A stretch of 64,000 nucleotides of DNA from Bacillus cereus group sp. RP43 (lineage in GTDB: Bacteria > Bacillota > Bacilli > Bacillales > Bacillaceae_G), in the NCBI RefSeq assembly GCF_040459645.1, contig NZ_JARVHQ010000001.1, positions 3,162,001 through 3,226,000 of the forward strand. The letters are read 5' to 3'. The notes under the pieces were generated by a model. That model worked only from the letters and a program-made list of their open reading frames with translations. It did not search any database and was not told the origin of the DNA. Positions 27,513-34,497 of this stretch are shown one piece after another. The translations under genes and the position numbers were made by a program. The first letter of the stretch is position 1, and each line of letters starts with the position of its first letter.

Positions 27513-27552
27513 TCCTAATTATTATTGGATTATCCCCACCCTTTTTCAAACT

Positions 27553-27744
27553 TTATTTTTGTTTAAATTTGTTATATATTCGTCCTACCACTTTATTCAC
27601 TCCCAAGGAAATGGCTCCTAAAATTAAAACAAAAATAATAAGAGCAATCTTTTTAGATAGGCTATATGGCAATAACATAGAAAATATAAGAAGTATCGCG
27701 ACTGCAACATATGTAATATATTTCCCCATTTTAATTGGATCCAT
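27553..27744 (-). CDS. Small two-helix membrane protein E
   Basis: 63 residues: MDPIKMGKYITYVAVAILL, turn LPYSLSKKI, second helix IIFVLILGAISLGVNKV, tail GRIYNKFKQK. The ATG follows AAAGGAGTTGAG. Near-duplicate of D. It follows a longer WXG C-terminal remnant whose frame runs into this gene. Confidence 0.7.
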   Translation of the reverse strand: MDPIKMGKYITYVAVAILLIFSMLLPYSLSKKIALIIFVLILGAISLGVNKVVGRIYNKFKQK

Positions 27745-27749
27745 CTCAA

Positions 27750-27929
27750 CTCCTTTGTTTTTTCAACTTTAATAAATCCTTCAAGTCCAAATGCTTCTCC
27801 AAAGTAACCGTCTGTCTCAGCATCTAATTGCATCCTAGAGCCAGATGAACCTAGTTCAACTTCTCCTATTGCTATCAGATCATGATCTCCTATAACTAGA
27901 GTGAAATCTAATATAAGAAAAGATTTCAT
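27750..27929 (-). pseudogene. Decayed C-terminus of a WXG-type protein before E
   Basis: The frame ILDFTLVIGDHDLIAIGEVE, then LGSSGSRMQLDAETDGYFGE, then AFGLEGFIKVEK aligns with IPDFIPIIGEYDFEVRGELG and the glycine-rich end of the intact protein. The frame has lost its own stop and overlaps gene E, so it is not a functional gene by itself. Confidence 0.55.
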
Positions 27930-27944
27930 TCAACTTCATACTTA

Positions 27945-28087
27945 TTAACCGGAACTTCTATTGCTAGCTTGGCTGTCTACATAATCAAAATTACATTTTT
28001 CTGCCGATTCAAGCATTCTACCAATAATTATAAAGATTGTTTTATTTCGTTTAGTTTCAATACTGCTCCAATCGGAAAAAGTTTCAT
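27945..28087 (-). pseudogene. Frameshifted, truncated DUF4176 copy
   Basis: Starts ATGAAACTTTTTCCGATTGG (MKLFPIGAVLKLNEIKQSL), then a frameshift, then IIIGRMLESAEKCNFDYVDS, matching the intact DUF4176 protein; its last third is lost. Its ATG overlaps the TGA of protein F (ATGA), so it was once coupled to that gene. Confidence 0.7.
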
Positions 28088-28278
28088 TTATTCCACTTTT
28101 TATGTATCTTTTGATAAACTCTTTCAAATAGAACTGAAGACCCCACAGCTATTACACCAAATAAAAATACTACAAGTACATTTATTAATCTTGTTTTATT
28201 GTCTGCAGGCACCATAAAACTCGCGATGAGTGTTACTAATGTGCCAATAATAATTATAATTCTTCCTTTCTTTAACAT
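28084..28278 (-). CDS. Small two-helix membrane protein F
   Basis: 64 residues: MLKKGRIIIIIGTLVTLIAS, turn FMVPADNKTRL, second helix VLVVFLFGVIAVGSSVLFE, tail QKIHKKWNK. AAAAAGGAGTAACTGA precedes the ATG. Upstream is a WXG C-terminal remnant, downstream an overlapping decayed DUF4176, giving the same order as the intact set at 25451-26946. Confidence 0.7.
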   Translation of the reverse strand: MLKKGRIIIIIGTLVTLIASFMVPADNKTRLINVLVVFLFGVIAVGSSVLFERVYQKIHKKWNK

Positions 28279-28282
28279 TCAG

Positions 28283-28379
28283 TTACTCCTTTTTCTTTAT
28301 CCAATCTACCTTTATAGCCATATTAACTGAATTTGTATTCATCTATATTTAGAATAATGTCAGAAATATCTATTTTTCT
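28283..28379 (-). pseudogene. Decayed C-terminus of a WXG-type protein before F
   Basis: KIDISDIILNIDEYKFS then TAA matches KIDIPDFIPIIGEYDFEV of the intact protein; a shifted frame continues to VDWIKKKE and TAA just before F. Confidence 0.5.
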
Positions 28380-28421
28380 TCATTTCAATTTATAGAAAAG
28401 AAATACTCATCAATCCAAGTT

Positions 28422-28604
28422 TCATTTATTTATCCTCCTGCTAATATAATCCATTAAAGTAATAGCTCCGATCCCCATAGCTCCCCAGAAAACCATACTA
28501 AATATATATATTACCTTTTCCTTAATTGAATATGGACCCATTAGTCCAACAATGATTGAAATTACAACTCCTATAATCATTACAATTTTCGCGATTTTTT
28601 TCAT
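28422..28604 (-). CDS. Small two-helix membrane protein G
   Basis: 60 residues: MKKIAKIVMIIGVVISIIVG, turn LMGPYSIKEKV, second helix IYIFSMVFWGAMGIGAITL, tail DYISRRINK. Closest to protein I in both protein and upstream DNA (AAATTT..A.AC.GATAAGG..AGTAGGATG). In I that leader is the remnant end of a DUF4176 gene, so G also belongs to the DUF4176-linked class. Confidence 0.68.
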   Translation of the reverse strand: MKKIAKIVMIIGVVISIIVGLMGPYSIKEKVIYIFSMVFWGAMGIGAITLMDYISRRINK

Positions 28605-28684
28605 CCTACTGTCCCTTATCTATCTGTTTATTAAATTTTTGATTCACCATAATTAATTTATTAGCAGGATATACCTATAATAAA

Positions 28685-28899
28685 TTAGATCCTTCCTTTC
28701 TTAAACAAACTAATTATTTCTATTTCTCTCTCTCTAAATTTATTAGTTATATATTCTACTAAGCTTGTAATCCCAAGAGACATTACACCCAATACAAGTA
28801 TAAAAGTGAAAGTAATAATTTTCCCTTTTAAATCGAAAGGAAAAAACAAGCTAGCAATAGCCATTGCTATAAACCCAATAATTTTAATGATTTTAACAT
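28685..28899 (-). pseudogene. Frameshifted small membrane protein H fused to the start of another copy
   Basis: ATG TTA is followed by a one-base shift; the second frame then reads KIIKIIGFIAMAIASLFFPF, DLKGKIITFTFILVLGVMSL, GITSLVEYITNKFRERE, a normal member of the family. Instead of stopping, it runs on to ISLFKKGRI and TAA, and FKKGRI is the usual start of another member. This shows loss of a segment between two tandem copies. Confidence 0.6.
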
Positions 28900-28904
28900 T
28901 TTCT

Positions 28905-28953
28905 TATTCCCCTTGTTTTTTAACTTTACAAATAGACCACCAATTACTTTTCC
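28905..28953 (-). pseudogene. Decayed C-terminus of a WXG-type protein before H
   Basis: GKVIGGLFVKLKNKGNKK corresponds to GKVGGGLFGKFVKEGQE at the end of the intact WXG protein. Confidence 0.45.
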
Positions 28954-28971
28954 AATTGGTTAAATTTTCTT

Positions 28972-29160
28972 TTATTCCTCTTTTCTTTGTTTTTTAATAA
29001 TGTTATCTAATAAAGTAATTCCACCTAGCCCAATTGCACCATAAACAAACATACCTAATGTATGTACGATCTTTTCTTTTAACGAAAATGGAGCTATTAG
29101 TCCTGCAATGATTACTATTACAATTGCTATTATCATTACGATTCTTGCAATTTTTATCAT
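28972..29160 (-). CDS. Small two-helix membrane protein I
   Basis: 62 residues: MIKIARIVMIIAIVIVIIAG, turn LIAPFSLKEKI, second helix HTLGMFVYGAIGLGGITLL, tail DNIIKKQRKEE. ATG at 29160 lies behind AAGGAGTAATAGG; the upstream extension is the old DUF4176 end. Confidence 0.7.
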   Translation of the reverse strand: MIKIARIVMIIAIVIVIIAGLIAPFSLKEKIVHTLGMFVYGAIGLGGITLLDNIIKKQRKEE

Positions 29161-29190
29161 CCTATTACTCCTTATCCGTCTTCTCAAATT

Positions 29191-29244
29191 TTACAAATCT
29201 ACAATTTTGGACTTTACTACTGTTCCCACTTGTAAAAGCTTCAT
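29191..29244 (-). pseudogene. DUF4176 remnant (N-terminal 17 codons)
   Basis: MKLLQVGTVVKSKIVDL then TAA; compare MKLLPIGTVVKLEEVEP of the intact gene. It begins two bases after the stop of protein J, with AAAAAGGAATGAAA as ribosome site. Confidence 0.6.
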
Positions 29245-29246
29245 TT

Positions 29247-29441
29247 TCATTCCTTTTTATCTTTTGTTTTTCCAAAAAATTTCATTATGTACGTAAATCC
29301 AATTGCTAATCCGCCAAAAACAAGTACAAAAAAGAAAGTAAGAATACGATCCCCTAATGGCTGCGGAAAAAATAATGAAAGTAATGCAATAATAGGTACT
29401 GTTATTAAATATATAGTTCTCATTCGTTTGAAAGGTAGCAT
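29247..29441 (-). CDS. Small two-helix membrane protein J
   Basis: 64 residues: MLPFKRMRTIYLITVPIIAL, turn FFPQPLGDRI, second helix FFFVLVFGGLAIGFTYIM, tail GKTKDKKE. The ATG follows the stop of K directly (TAAATG). It shares the FFPQP turn with protein A. Confidence 0.7.
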   Translation of the reverse strand: MLPFKRMRTIYLITVPIIALLSLFFPQPLGDRILTFFFVLVFGGLAIGFTYIMKFFGKTKDKKE

Positions 29442-29636
29442 TTATTTACTCCTTTTTCCATTGAATTTCTCCATAAGATTTATAACAAATGAGTTCCATA
29501 CTAGAGAAAAACCAGTAAATATAAGAATAGCTAGTGAAATAACAATTTTATCTTTCCACGTTTCTCCATTTATCATAGCGAGTGTAATGAATAATACTGC
29601 AGCAATACATATTACTATTCGTGTTACTCTACGCAT
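29442..29636 (-). CDS. Small two-helix membrane protein K
   Basis: 64 residues: MRRVTRIVICIAAVLFITLA, turn INGETWKDKI, second helix LAILIFTGFSLVWNSFVI, tail EKFNGKRSK. The last codons contain the ribosome site of J. It follows a long WXG C-terminal remnant by 13 bases. Confidence 0.68.
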   Translation of the reverse strand: MRRVTRIVICIAAVLFITLAMINGETWKDKIVISLAILIFTGFSLVWNSFVINLMEKFNGKRSK

Positions 29637-29649
29637 TTTAATCCCATCC

Positions 29650-29885
29650 TCACTCTTCTTTCTTTAATTTAAATAAGAATTCTCCACCGTATTCATTAGG
29701 TGCTGTTGCGGAAAAGCCTGATGCTTCACCTGCACGGATTTTATAACCATACCCACCCAGTATGATTTCACCTGTAACATTTATATCATGAAATACTGAT
29801 ATAAGGATAAAATCAGGGATCTTAATCTTCGTATACTTGCAAAGCTATCATGTTTTTTTCTTCATATTTATTTATAGTAATTTTT
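29650..29885 (-). pseudogene. Decayed C-terminus of a WXG-type protein before K
   Basis: Two frames joined by a shift: TINKYEEKNMIALQVY, then KIKIPDFILISVFHDINVTG, EIILGGYGYKIRAGEASGF, NEYGGEFLFKLKKEE and TGA. They align in order with VQKYELSTKIDIPDFIPIIG and the glycine-rich end of the intact WXG protein. This is the longest remnant and marks the promoter-distal origin of the array. Confidence 0.6.
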
Positions 29886-30004
29886 GCTACTTCCCCTCAA
29901 TTTTCACCCCTATTATATCTTTTTCAAAAAATCTTATTTAACTGCATTCCAACTATTAGATAAATTAAATGCAACAAGAGCACTTCCCACCGGAAATATT
30001 TCTC

Positions 30005-30433
30005 TCACTTCAAAGTCATAATTACCTGTCTTTCAACAAACCCAAAATCTTCGTACATCTCTTTTGCAAAATTCCCAGCAAATACATTCAAACGAATTTC
30101 GGAATACTTCTCCTTCAATTCCTTAATGCCAGCCTCCATCAATTCTCGCGATAATCCTCTCCCACGATATTCCGGGAAAACGTATAACTCATATATAAAC
30201 CCAAGTTTTTCATGAGAAAAATAGTCAGTATTTTCTCCTATTAATATCCAACCCATTACTTTATTTGCTTCTTTAACGACTAAATAATATGCTCCCTTTT
30301 CTATAATTGGCTCTGTAATTTCAATCGCTTTCTCCGTACTTAACTGACAATTCCCTCTCGTCCCTTCAAAAAGCGCTTGAGCTGCATATTTTAATATTTC
30401 ATTTGTATCTTCTTGATTTGCCTTTATTATCAT
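30005..30433 (-). CDS. GNAT acetyltransferase
   Basis: 142 residues with the acetyl-CoA loop LYVFPEYRGRGLSRELMEAG and the closing motif NVFAGNFAKEMYEDFGFVER. Substrate unknown. Last gene of a minus-strand cluster of five (32433 to 30005). ATG follows AGGGGAGTTGTGAAAA. Confidence 0.87.
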   Translation of the reverse strand: MIIKANQEDTNEILKYAAQALFEGTRGNCQLSTEKAIEITEPIIEKGAYYLVVKEANKVMGWILIGENTDYFSHEKLGFIYELYVFPEYRGRGLSRELMEAGIKELKEKYSEIRLNVFAGNFAKEMYEDFGFVERQVIMTLK

Positions 30434-30436
30434 TTT

Positions 30437-30802
30437 TCACAACTCCCCTTGAATAATAGGCATTATTATCGCTTGTTCAAGATTCTCCGCTTCCATAACA
30501 ATTGCCATTAATCCCTTTTCTGTACTTGTTTCATGAAACTCACCCTTCCCCCAAAACACAGCTTGTCCAGCTTCTACTGTCACTTTTTCTTTATCTGCCC
30601 CGCACACATATCCTTCGCCGTCCACAATAAGAAGCAGTTGAGATACAACTGCTTCATGATATCCGATGATTCCATTCTCTTGTAAATGCATAGCACCGAT
30701 ATGTATATTCCCTTGATGGTTTAATATTTTCGACATTATGAAATTAGATTGAAATACTGCTATTTGCTTTCCCACTTTTTCACTAAAATCAAAAATTTTC
30801 AC
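30437..30802 (-). CDS. Cupin-domain protein
   Basis: 121 residues forming one cupin barrel: GAMHLQENGIIGYHEAVVSQ then LLLIVDGEGYV (motif 1 region) and VEAGQAVFWGKGEFHET (motif 2). Metal-ligand residues His and Glu are partly kept. The start is GTG at 30802 behind AGGAGGACTAGAA. Three bases separate its stop from the next start, so it is probably co-translated with the acetyltransferase. Ligand unknown. Confidence 0.82.
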   Translation of the reverse strand: MKIFDFSEKVGKQIAVFQSNFIMSKILNHQGNIHIGAMHLQENGIIGYHEAVVSQLLLIVDGEGYVCGADKEKVTVEAGQAVFWGKGEFHETSTEKGLMAIVMEAENLEQAIIMPIIQGEL

Positions 30803-30814
30803 TTCTAGTCCTCC

Positions 30815-31303
30815 TTATATGTATAAAACCATCCTTACTGTCTGCATCAAATGTCCTTCAAAATCCTCTTCAAATTGCTCTAATTCCGCAAAACCTTTCG
30901 CTTCATAAAAGCGCTTTCCTTTTTCATTTGCTGCTTCTACATGTATGTACAGTTTTCGGATCCCTTTTAATGCCTTAACCCCTCTTTGTAATAAAGCACT
31001 TCCTATCCCTTTTCCTTGCTGATCTGGTAACAAATAAATCGCACCTAATTCTGCTTCGTTTTGCAGTCTAACAGGTGAAAAATTCGCAAATCCAATTACT
31101 TCTCCCTCTTCTTCTTCTGCAACGAATAAATGTGTATTTTTAAGACGATATTTCATTTTTTCATCAGAATATGCTTCCTCTAAAAAACTATCTTGAACCT
31201 CTCTCGGAATAATTCCTTCGTAAGTATCATGCCAAGCTATTTTTGCTACGTTTTGTACAGCAGGAATATCTTCTTGCTTCATTTCTCTAATTACATATGT
31301 CAT
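30815..31303 (-). CDS. GNAT acetyltransferase
   Basis: 162 residues. The acetyl-CoA loop is AIYLLPDQQGKGIGSALLQR, with HVEAANEKGKRFYEAKGFAE after it. Its start overlaps the stop of the RNA ligase-like gene by four bases (ATGA), so the two are coupled. Substrate unknown. Confidence 0.88.
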   Translation of the reverse strand: MTYVIREMKQEDIPAVQNVAKIAWHDTYEGIIPREVQDSFLEEAYSDEKMKYRLKNTHLFVAEEEEGEVIGFANFSPVRLQNEAELGAIYLLPDQQGKGIGSALLQRGVKALKGIRKLYIHVEAANEKGKRFYEAKGFAELEQFEEDFEGHLMQTVRMVLYI

Positions 31304-31860
31304 CTCGCTGTCTCCATTCTCTTTAAATTATATTCTGCTAATATACTAGAAGAAATGGCAGAACCATTTTCATAATTTACCTTAATTAATTTTAACTTCT
31401 CAATCGAAGCTATTGTAACATCAAATTTTTCATATATATATTCCATTACACTTAAAAACTGATTTGAATTTAATCCATTAGCAATCGTGCAATGCGGAAC
31501 CCATTTTCCTGGCACGTAATAGGACTGTGGATTATCATGAAAAGTTTTGAAATAATCATGATAAGAATGATGAAATCTTAATAATTCATCGGTAATGGTC
31601 GGTGCTAGAAAGATCGTTCCGTTAGTAGGAAAAGTTCCCACAGAAGGAAAAGTTACAGCGGCGATGTTCTCTTGAAAAGCTACAAACTCCTCTAATTTCT
31701 CCGTATATAAATTAACATCTAACTCATTATAATCAGCCAATGTTATATGGGGTTCTACTCCAGCTAGTTGATTTATCCCTATTATATTTGTTAATTCATT
31801 TTGCAATTCTCTAATTTTATTAGTGAACACACAATCAAATGTAGCAATAATAGCGTACAT
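31300..31860 (-). CDS. 2'-5' RNA ligase / 2H phosphoesterase family protein
   Basis: 186 residues with the two His-x-Thr motifs that define the 2H superfamily: HITL near residue 38 and HCTI near residue 121, each in a beta strand (GVEPHITLADYN; GKWVPHCTIANG). Similar B. subtilis YjcG-like proteins act on RNA ends or cyclic phosphodiesters; the substrate here is unknown. GGGGTGAGGAAGC precedes the ATG. Confidence 0.85.
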   Translation of the reverse strand: MYAIIATFDCVFTNKIRELQNELTNIIGINQLAGVEPHITLADYNELDVNLYTEKLEEFVAFQENIAAVTFPSVGTFPTNGTIFLAPTITDELLRFHHSYHDYFKTFHDNPQSYYVPGKWVPHCTIANGLNSNQFLSVMEYIYEKFDVTIASIEKLKLIKVNYENGSAISSSILAEYNLKRMETAR

Positions 31861-31866
31861 GCTTCC

Positions 31867-32433
31867 TCACCCCTTCGTTACACATAGCGCTTCCCATTCT
31901 TCACGAATCATTCCCATTCGAATAGAATCATAGTATGTCCCGTTATAATATCGGCATTTTCGCATTCTACCTTCTAAGCTCATTCCTATTTTCTCCGCTA
32001 CTTTCATCATTCGTTCATTACCAGACCAAGTCGTGAGCCCTACTCTACCAATTTCCATATTTTCAAATAGTAAATCTCGATATAACGTTAATGCTTCTGT
32101 ACCGTAGCCACCATTCCAGTATGTTGGATCATAAATAACAATTCCCATCTCCAACCAACGCGTCGGTTTATGCTCCCAATAAAATCCGACTGTCCCTATA
32201 ATTTGACCGCTATTTTCTATTATTAAATTTGATAGTGGTTCTTCTTGTAAACGAGTTTGCATCTTCTCTTTATAGGACGAGTATTCTTGCATTGCAAACG
32301 GAAAATACGGTGCATCCCATTTCTTCCATTCTGGATTTTCTTCTTTATATATGAAGCTCCATAATGTTTTTATATCTGATTCTTCAATTGTGCGAATTGT
32401 AACTTTGTTCCCCTTTAATATAACGTTTTGCAT
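31867..32433 (-). CDS. RimJ/RimL-type GNAT acetyltransferase
   Basis: 188 residues, matching the family that acetylates protein N-termini or antibiotics. GIVIYDPTYWNGGYGTEALT is the acetyl-CoA loop, and LTTWSGNERMMKVAEKIGMS and RKCRYYNGTYYDSIRMGM are typical of the group. AGGAGGAAATT precedes the ATG. First gene of the five-gene cluster. Confidence 0.9.
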   Translation of the reverse strand: MQNVILKGNKVTIRTIEESDIKTLWSFIYKEENPEWKKWDAPYFPFAMQEYSSYKEKMQTRLQEEPLSNLIIENSGQIIGTVGFYWEHKPTRWLEMGIVIYDPTYWNGGYGTEALTLYRDLLFENMEIGRVGLTTWSGNERMMKVAEKIGMSLEGRMRKCRYYNGTYYDSIRMGMIREEWEALCVTKG

Positions 32434-32551
32434 AATTTCCTCCTACATTCCTCTTTATTTCATATATAATTATAATATTTTTTCTGAAAAATCAAAACAA
32501 ATATCATTTTTTATATTGTATAATTTTATTATAAGATACGAATTATTTATG

Positions 32552-32645
32552 TAAGTTCGCTAATTTTTTCGAGTTTAATTTAGAAACGGAACTTCGGAAA
32601 AAATTAGATGAAGTACGAACTCGTAACATAGTTAATAAAAAATAG
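32552..32645 (+). other. Short coding-like remnant
   Basis: A plus-strand frame without a start reads NFFEFNLETELRKKLDEV then RTRNIVNKK and TAG. It looks like the end of a helical protein, but nothing precedes it. The rest of the 32434-32665 gap shows only an AGGAGG/CCCTCC hairpin at about 32645-32659. Confidence 0.2.
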
Positions 32646-32665
32646 GAGGTTATATCCCTCCCATT

Positions 32666-33793
32666 TTAGCTAAATATTTTATTTTCCTTCTTTTCTATCT
32701 TAAGTAGAATCCCTTTCTCTATCCAGCCCTCTACTCCATCTTTTTTAATTAAATCATATCCCATGCATCTACCATCAATTAAAGAAACTGTATCCCCTTT
32801 TCTAATATTGATTTGCGCGCAAGAAATTTCGGTTTTTACCGTGTGTTCACCTGATTCAAGTTGCTTTATATACTCGTTTTTCACATGAAGTAGTTCATTT
32901 GTTCCTTTTTGTTTACATACGGTAAAATCTTTCATTCTCTCCACAGGCTCTATGTAATAATGCGGATATGTAACCCCGCCCTGCATTTCTGAGTTCGCAT
33001 TAAAATCGGCCAATACTTCATACTGCGGAAAATGATCTACATATGTATAGGAAAATGGATCATTTAAAACATCTTGATGAATAATAAATGCATTTAATTG
33101 CCCTGCTTCTTTAATTGCATTACCACCATCAATCGCAATAATTTTTTTCTCCTTATCAATAACTGGATTGTTAGACGGCGCCTCCTCAGAATAGTTCACA
33201 ACAGGCCAATGTCCAACAATTACGTACTTATCCGCCCTGTGTGACTTATTGAAAAACTCTGGCATTGCAATTGCATTTTTCCTATCTGTTTGTTTCCAAT
33301 CCTCTCTATCTTCAAGGCCAGCATGTACAAAGATATAATCCTCAGTTTCAATAGCAGTTGGCAATTCTGTTAGCCACTTTATTTCTTCTGAAAAATGGTT
33401 CATTAATATGTTTTTCAGTTCACGAATATCACTTTCTTCATGAACGATAACGTTTAATCGCTTTAGCCATTCATTAAAAATTGTATTTTTTCGCGTACAT
33501 AAATAATTAATTAGCGCAGGATTTTCATTTACAAGCGCTTCAACTACAACTTCACAATTCCCTTCAGTTACATAAACATTTGGCTTGCTAACTACTAAAT
33601 CCATCACATAGTTTACGACGCCAATGCTATCGTTCCCCTTCTCACAAAGGTCTCCATTTATAATTAAATAATCATCATCTTTAAAATTAACTTTATGTAA
33701 TAATTCCTTTAAAAGATTTAATTCGCCATGAATATCAGATATTACGATAACTCTTACACCTTTTGGGATTAATAGTTTCTGAATTTTTTCCAA
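32666..33793 (-). CDS. Calcineurin-like metallophosphoesterase
   Basis: 375 residues. The metal-site motifs are ISDIHGE, INGDLCEKG, EGNCE, VHAGLED and GHWPVVNY, in the order of the PrpA/PrpE and Ser/Thr phosphatase-like branch. About 100 C-terminal residues form an extra SH3-like part (GDTVSLIDGRCMGYDLI, GVEGWIEKGI). Protein or dinucleotide phosphate substrates are possible. Start is TTG at 33793 behind AGGGGAGTTTATAC. Confidence 0.85.
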   Translation of the reverse strand: MEKIQKLLIPKGVRVIVISDIHGELNLLKELLHKVNFKDDDYLIINGDLCEKGNDSIGVVNYVMDLVVSKPNVYVTEGNCEVVVEALVNENPALINYLCTRKNTIFNEWLKRLNVIVHEESDIRELKNILMNHFSEEIKWLTELPTAIETEDYIFVHAGLEDREDWKQTDRKNAIAMPEFFNKSHRADKYVIVGHWPVVNYSEEAPSNNPVIDKEKKIIAIDGGNAIKEAGQLNAFIIHQDVLNDPFSYTYVDHFPQYEVLADFNANSEMQGGVTYPHYYIEPVERMKDFTVCKQKGTNELLHVKNEYIKQLESGEHTVKTEISCAQINIRKGDTVSLIDGRCMGYDLIKKDGVEGWIEKGILLKIEKKENKIFS

Positions 33794-33899
33794 GTATAAA
33801 CTCCCCTAACCTTCTTCTAATTCAATATTATCGTCTCAATTATAAAGAGACTATTCGACAAAATAAGTAATTAACCCTCCTCATTCTTCAATTCTAAAT

Positions 33900-33941
33900 T
33901 AAAAGGGGGTCCATATGTTCTCACACATAGAACCCCCTTAA
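33900..33941 (-). terminator. Terminator
   Basis: AAGGGGGT / ACCCCCTT stem with a long loop between the acetyltransferase stop and the phosphoesterase gene, A-run on the plus strand giving a T-run on the minus strand. Confidence 0.75.
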
Positions 33942-33943
33942 TA

Positions 33944-34366
33944 TTATAATTCTTTATAAAAAGAATAGCTTACCTTATCATAGCCTTCTCTTTCATAAAA
34001 ACGATGTGCATCAATCCTTGGAAACGCTGATGTAAGAACGATAGAACTGCACCCTTTTTCTTCCCCCCATTTTTCTACATATGACAGCAGAACCTTACCA
34101 TATCCTTTTGATCTGTGAGCTTCTGCAGTTACAAGATCATATACAAAAACATGTTTCTCATTATAGAAATTCGTACAAATTGCTACACCAGCTAGACTAA
34201 CAACTTCGTCATCTTCATTCTGTAACGAGAGTAGTTTATAATTTTCGTCTTTCATTTTTTGAAATAAAGAACTTGCGTCTTCTCTTGAAAGTTTCGTTCG
34301 TAATTGCTGTAATACAGGGAATACATCATGTAAATCAGCTTCTGTTACTACTTCTCTAATATTCAT
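33944..34366 (-). CDS. GNAT acetyltransferase
   Basis: 140 residues. DLVTAEAHRSKGYGKVLLSY is the acetyl-CoA loop and AHRFYEREGYDKVSYSFYK the closing part. It is divergent from the MocR-type regulator at 34498 and may be its target. AGGAGAGAATCATA precedes the ATG. Confidence 0.88.
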   Translation of the reverse strand: MNIREVVTEADLHDVFPVLQQLRTKLSREDASSLFQKMKDENYKLLSLQNEDDEVVSLAGVAICTNFYNEKHVFVYDLVTAEAHRSKGYGKVLLSYVEKWGEEKGCSSIVLTSAFPRIDAHRFYEREGYDKVSYSFYKEL

Positions 34367-34427
34367 TATGATTCTCTCCTTACTATTTCAAAAGTTTTCT
34401 AAATGTTATATCATCATTATAAAAAGT

Positions 34428-34453
34428 AACTGCCCCTAACTTAAGTGACAGTT
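34428..34453. promoter_or_regulatory. Candidate operator between the acetyltransferase and MocR-type genes
   Basis: AACTG at 34428-34432 and CAGTT at 34449-34453 form an inverted pair 16 bases apart in the divergent promoter region. MocR-type regulators often bind repeats in the gap shared with their divergent target; the assignment is inference. Confidence 0.3.
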
Positions 34454-34497
34454 CGATTATTTTTTATATGGCCAGTTTTTAAAGGAGAATTCATAAA

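Noticed and set aside
27624..27929. A 101-residue protein-coding gene
   Set aside because: Its first half matches the WXG C-terminus and its second half is just the out-of-frame reading of membrane gene E, so it is a remnant running through.
24865..29885. Prophage or integrative element
   Set aside because: No integrase, portal, capsid, recombinase or attachment repeats; the density of small genes is explained by tandem cassettes.
29938..30015. Another toxin C-terminus (frame VGSALVAFNLSNSWNAVK)
   Set aside because: It overlaps the end of the GNAT gene in another frame and does not align with the intact WXG protein; kept only as a possibility.
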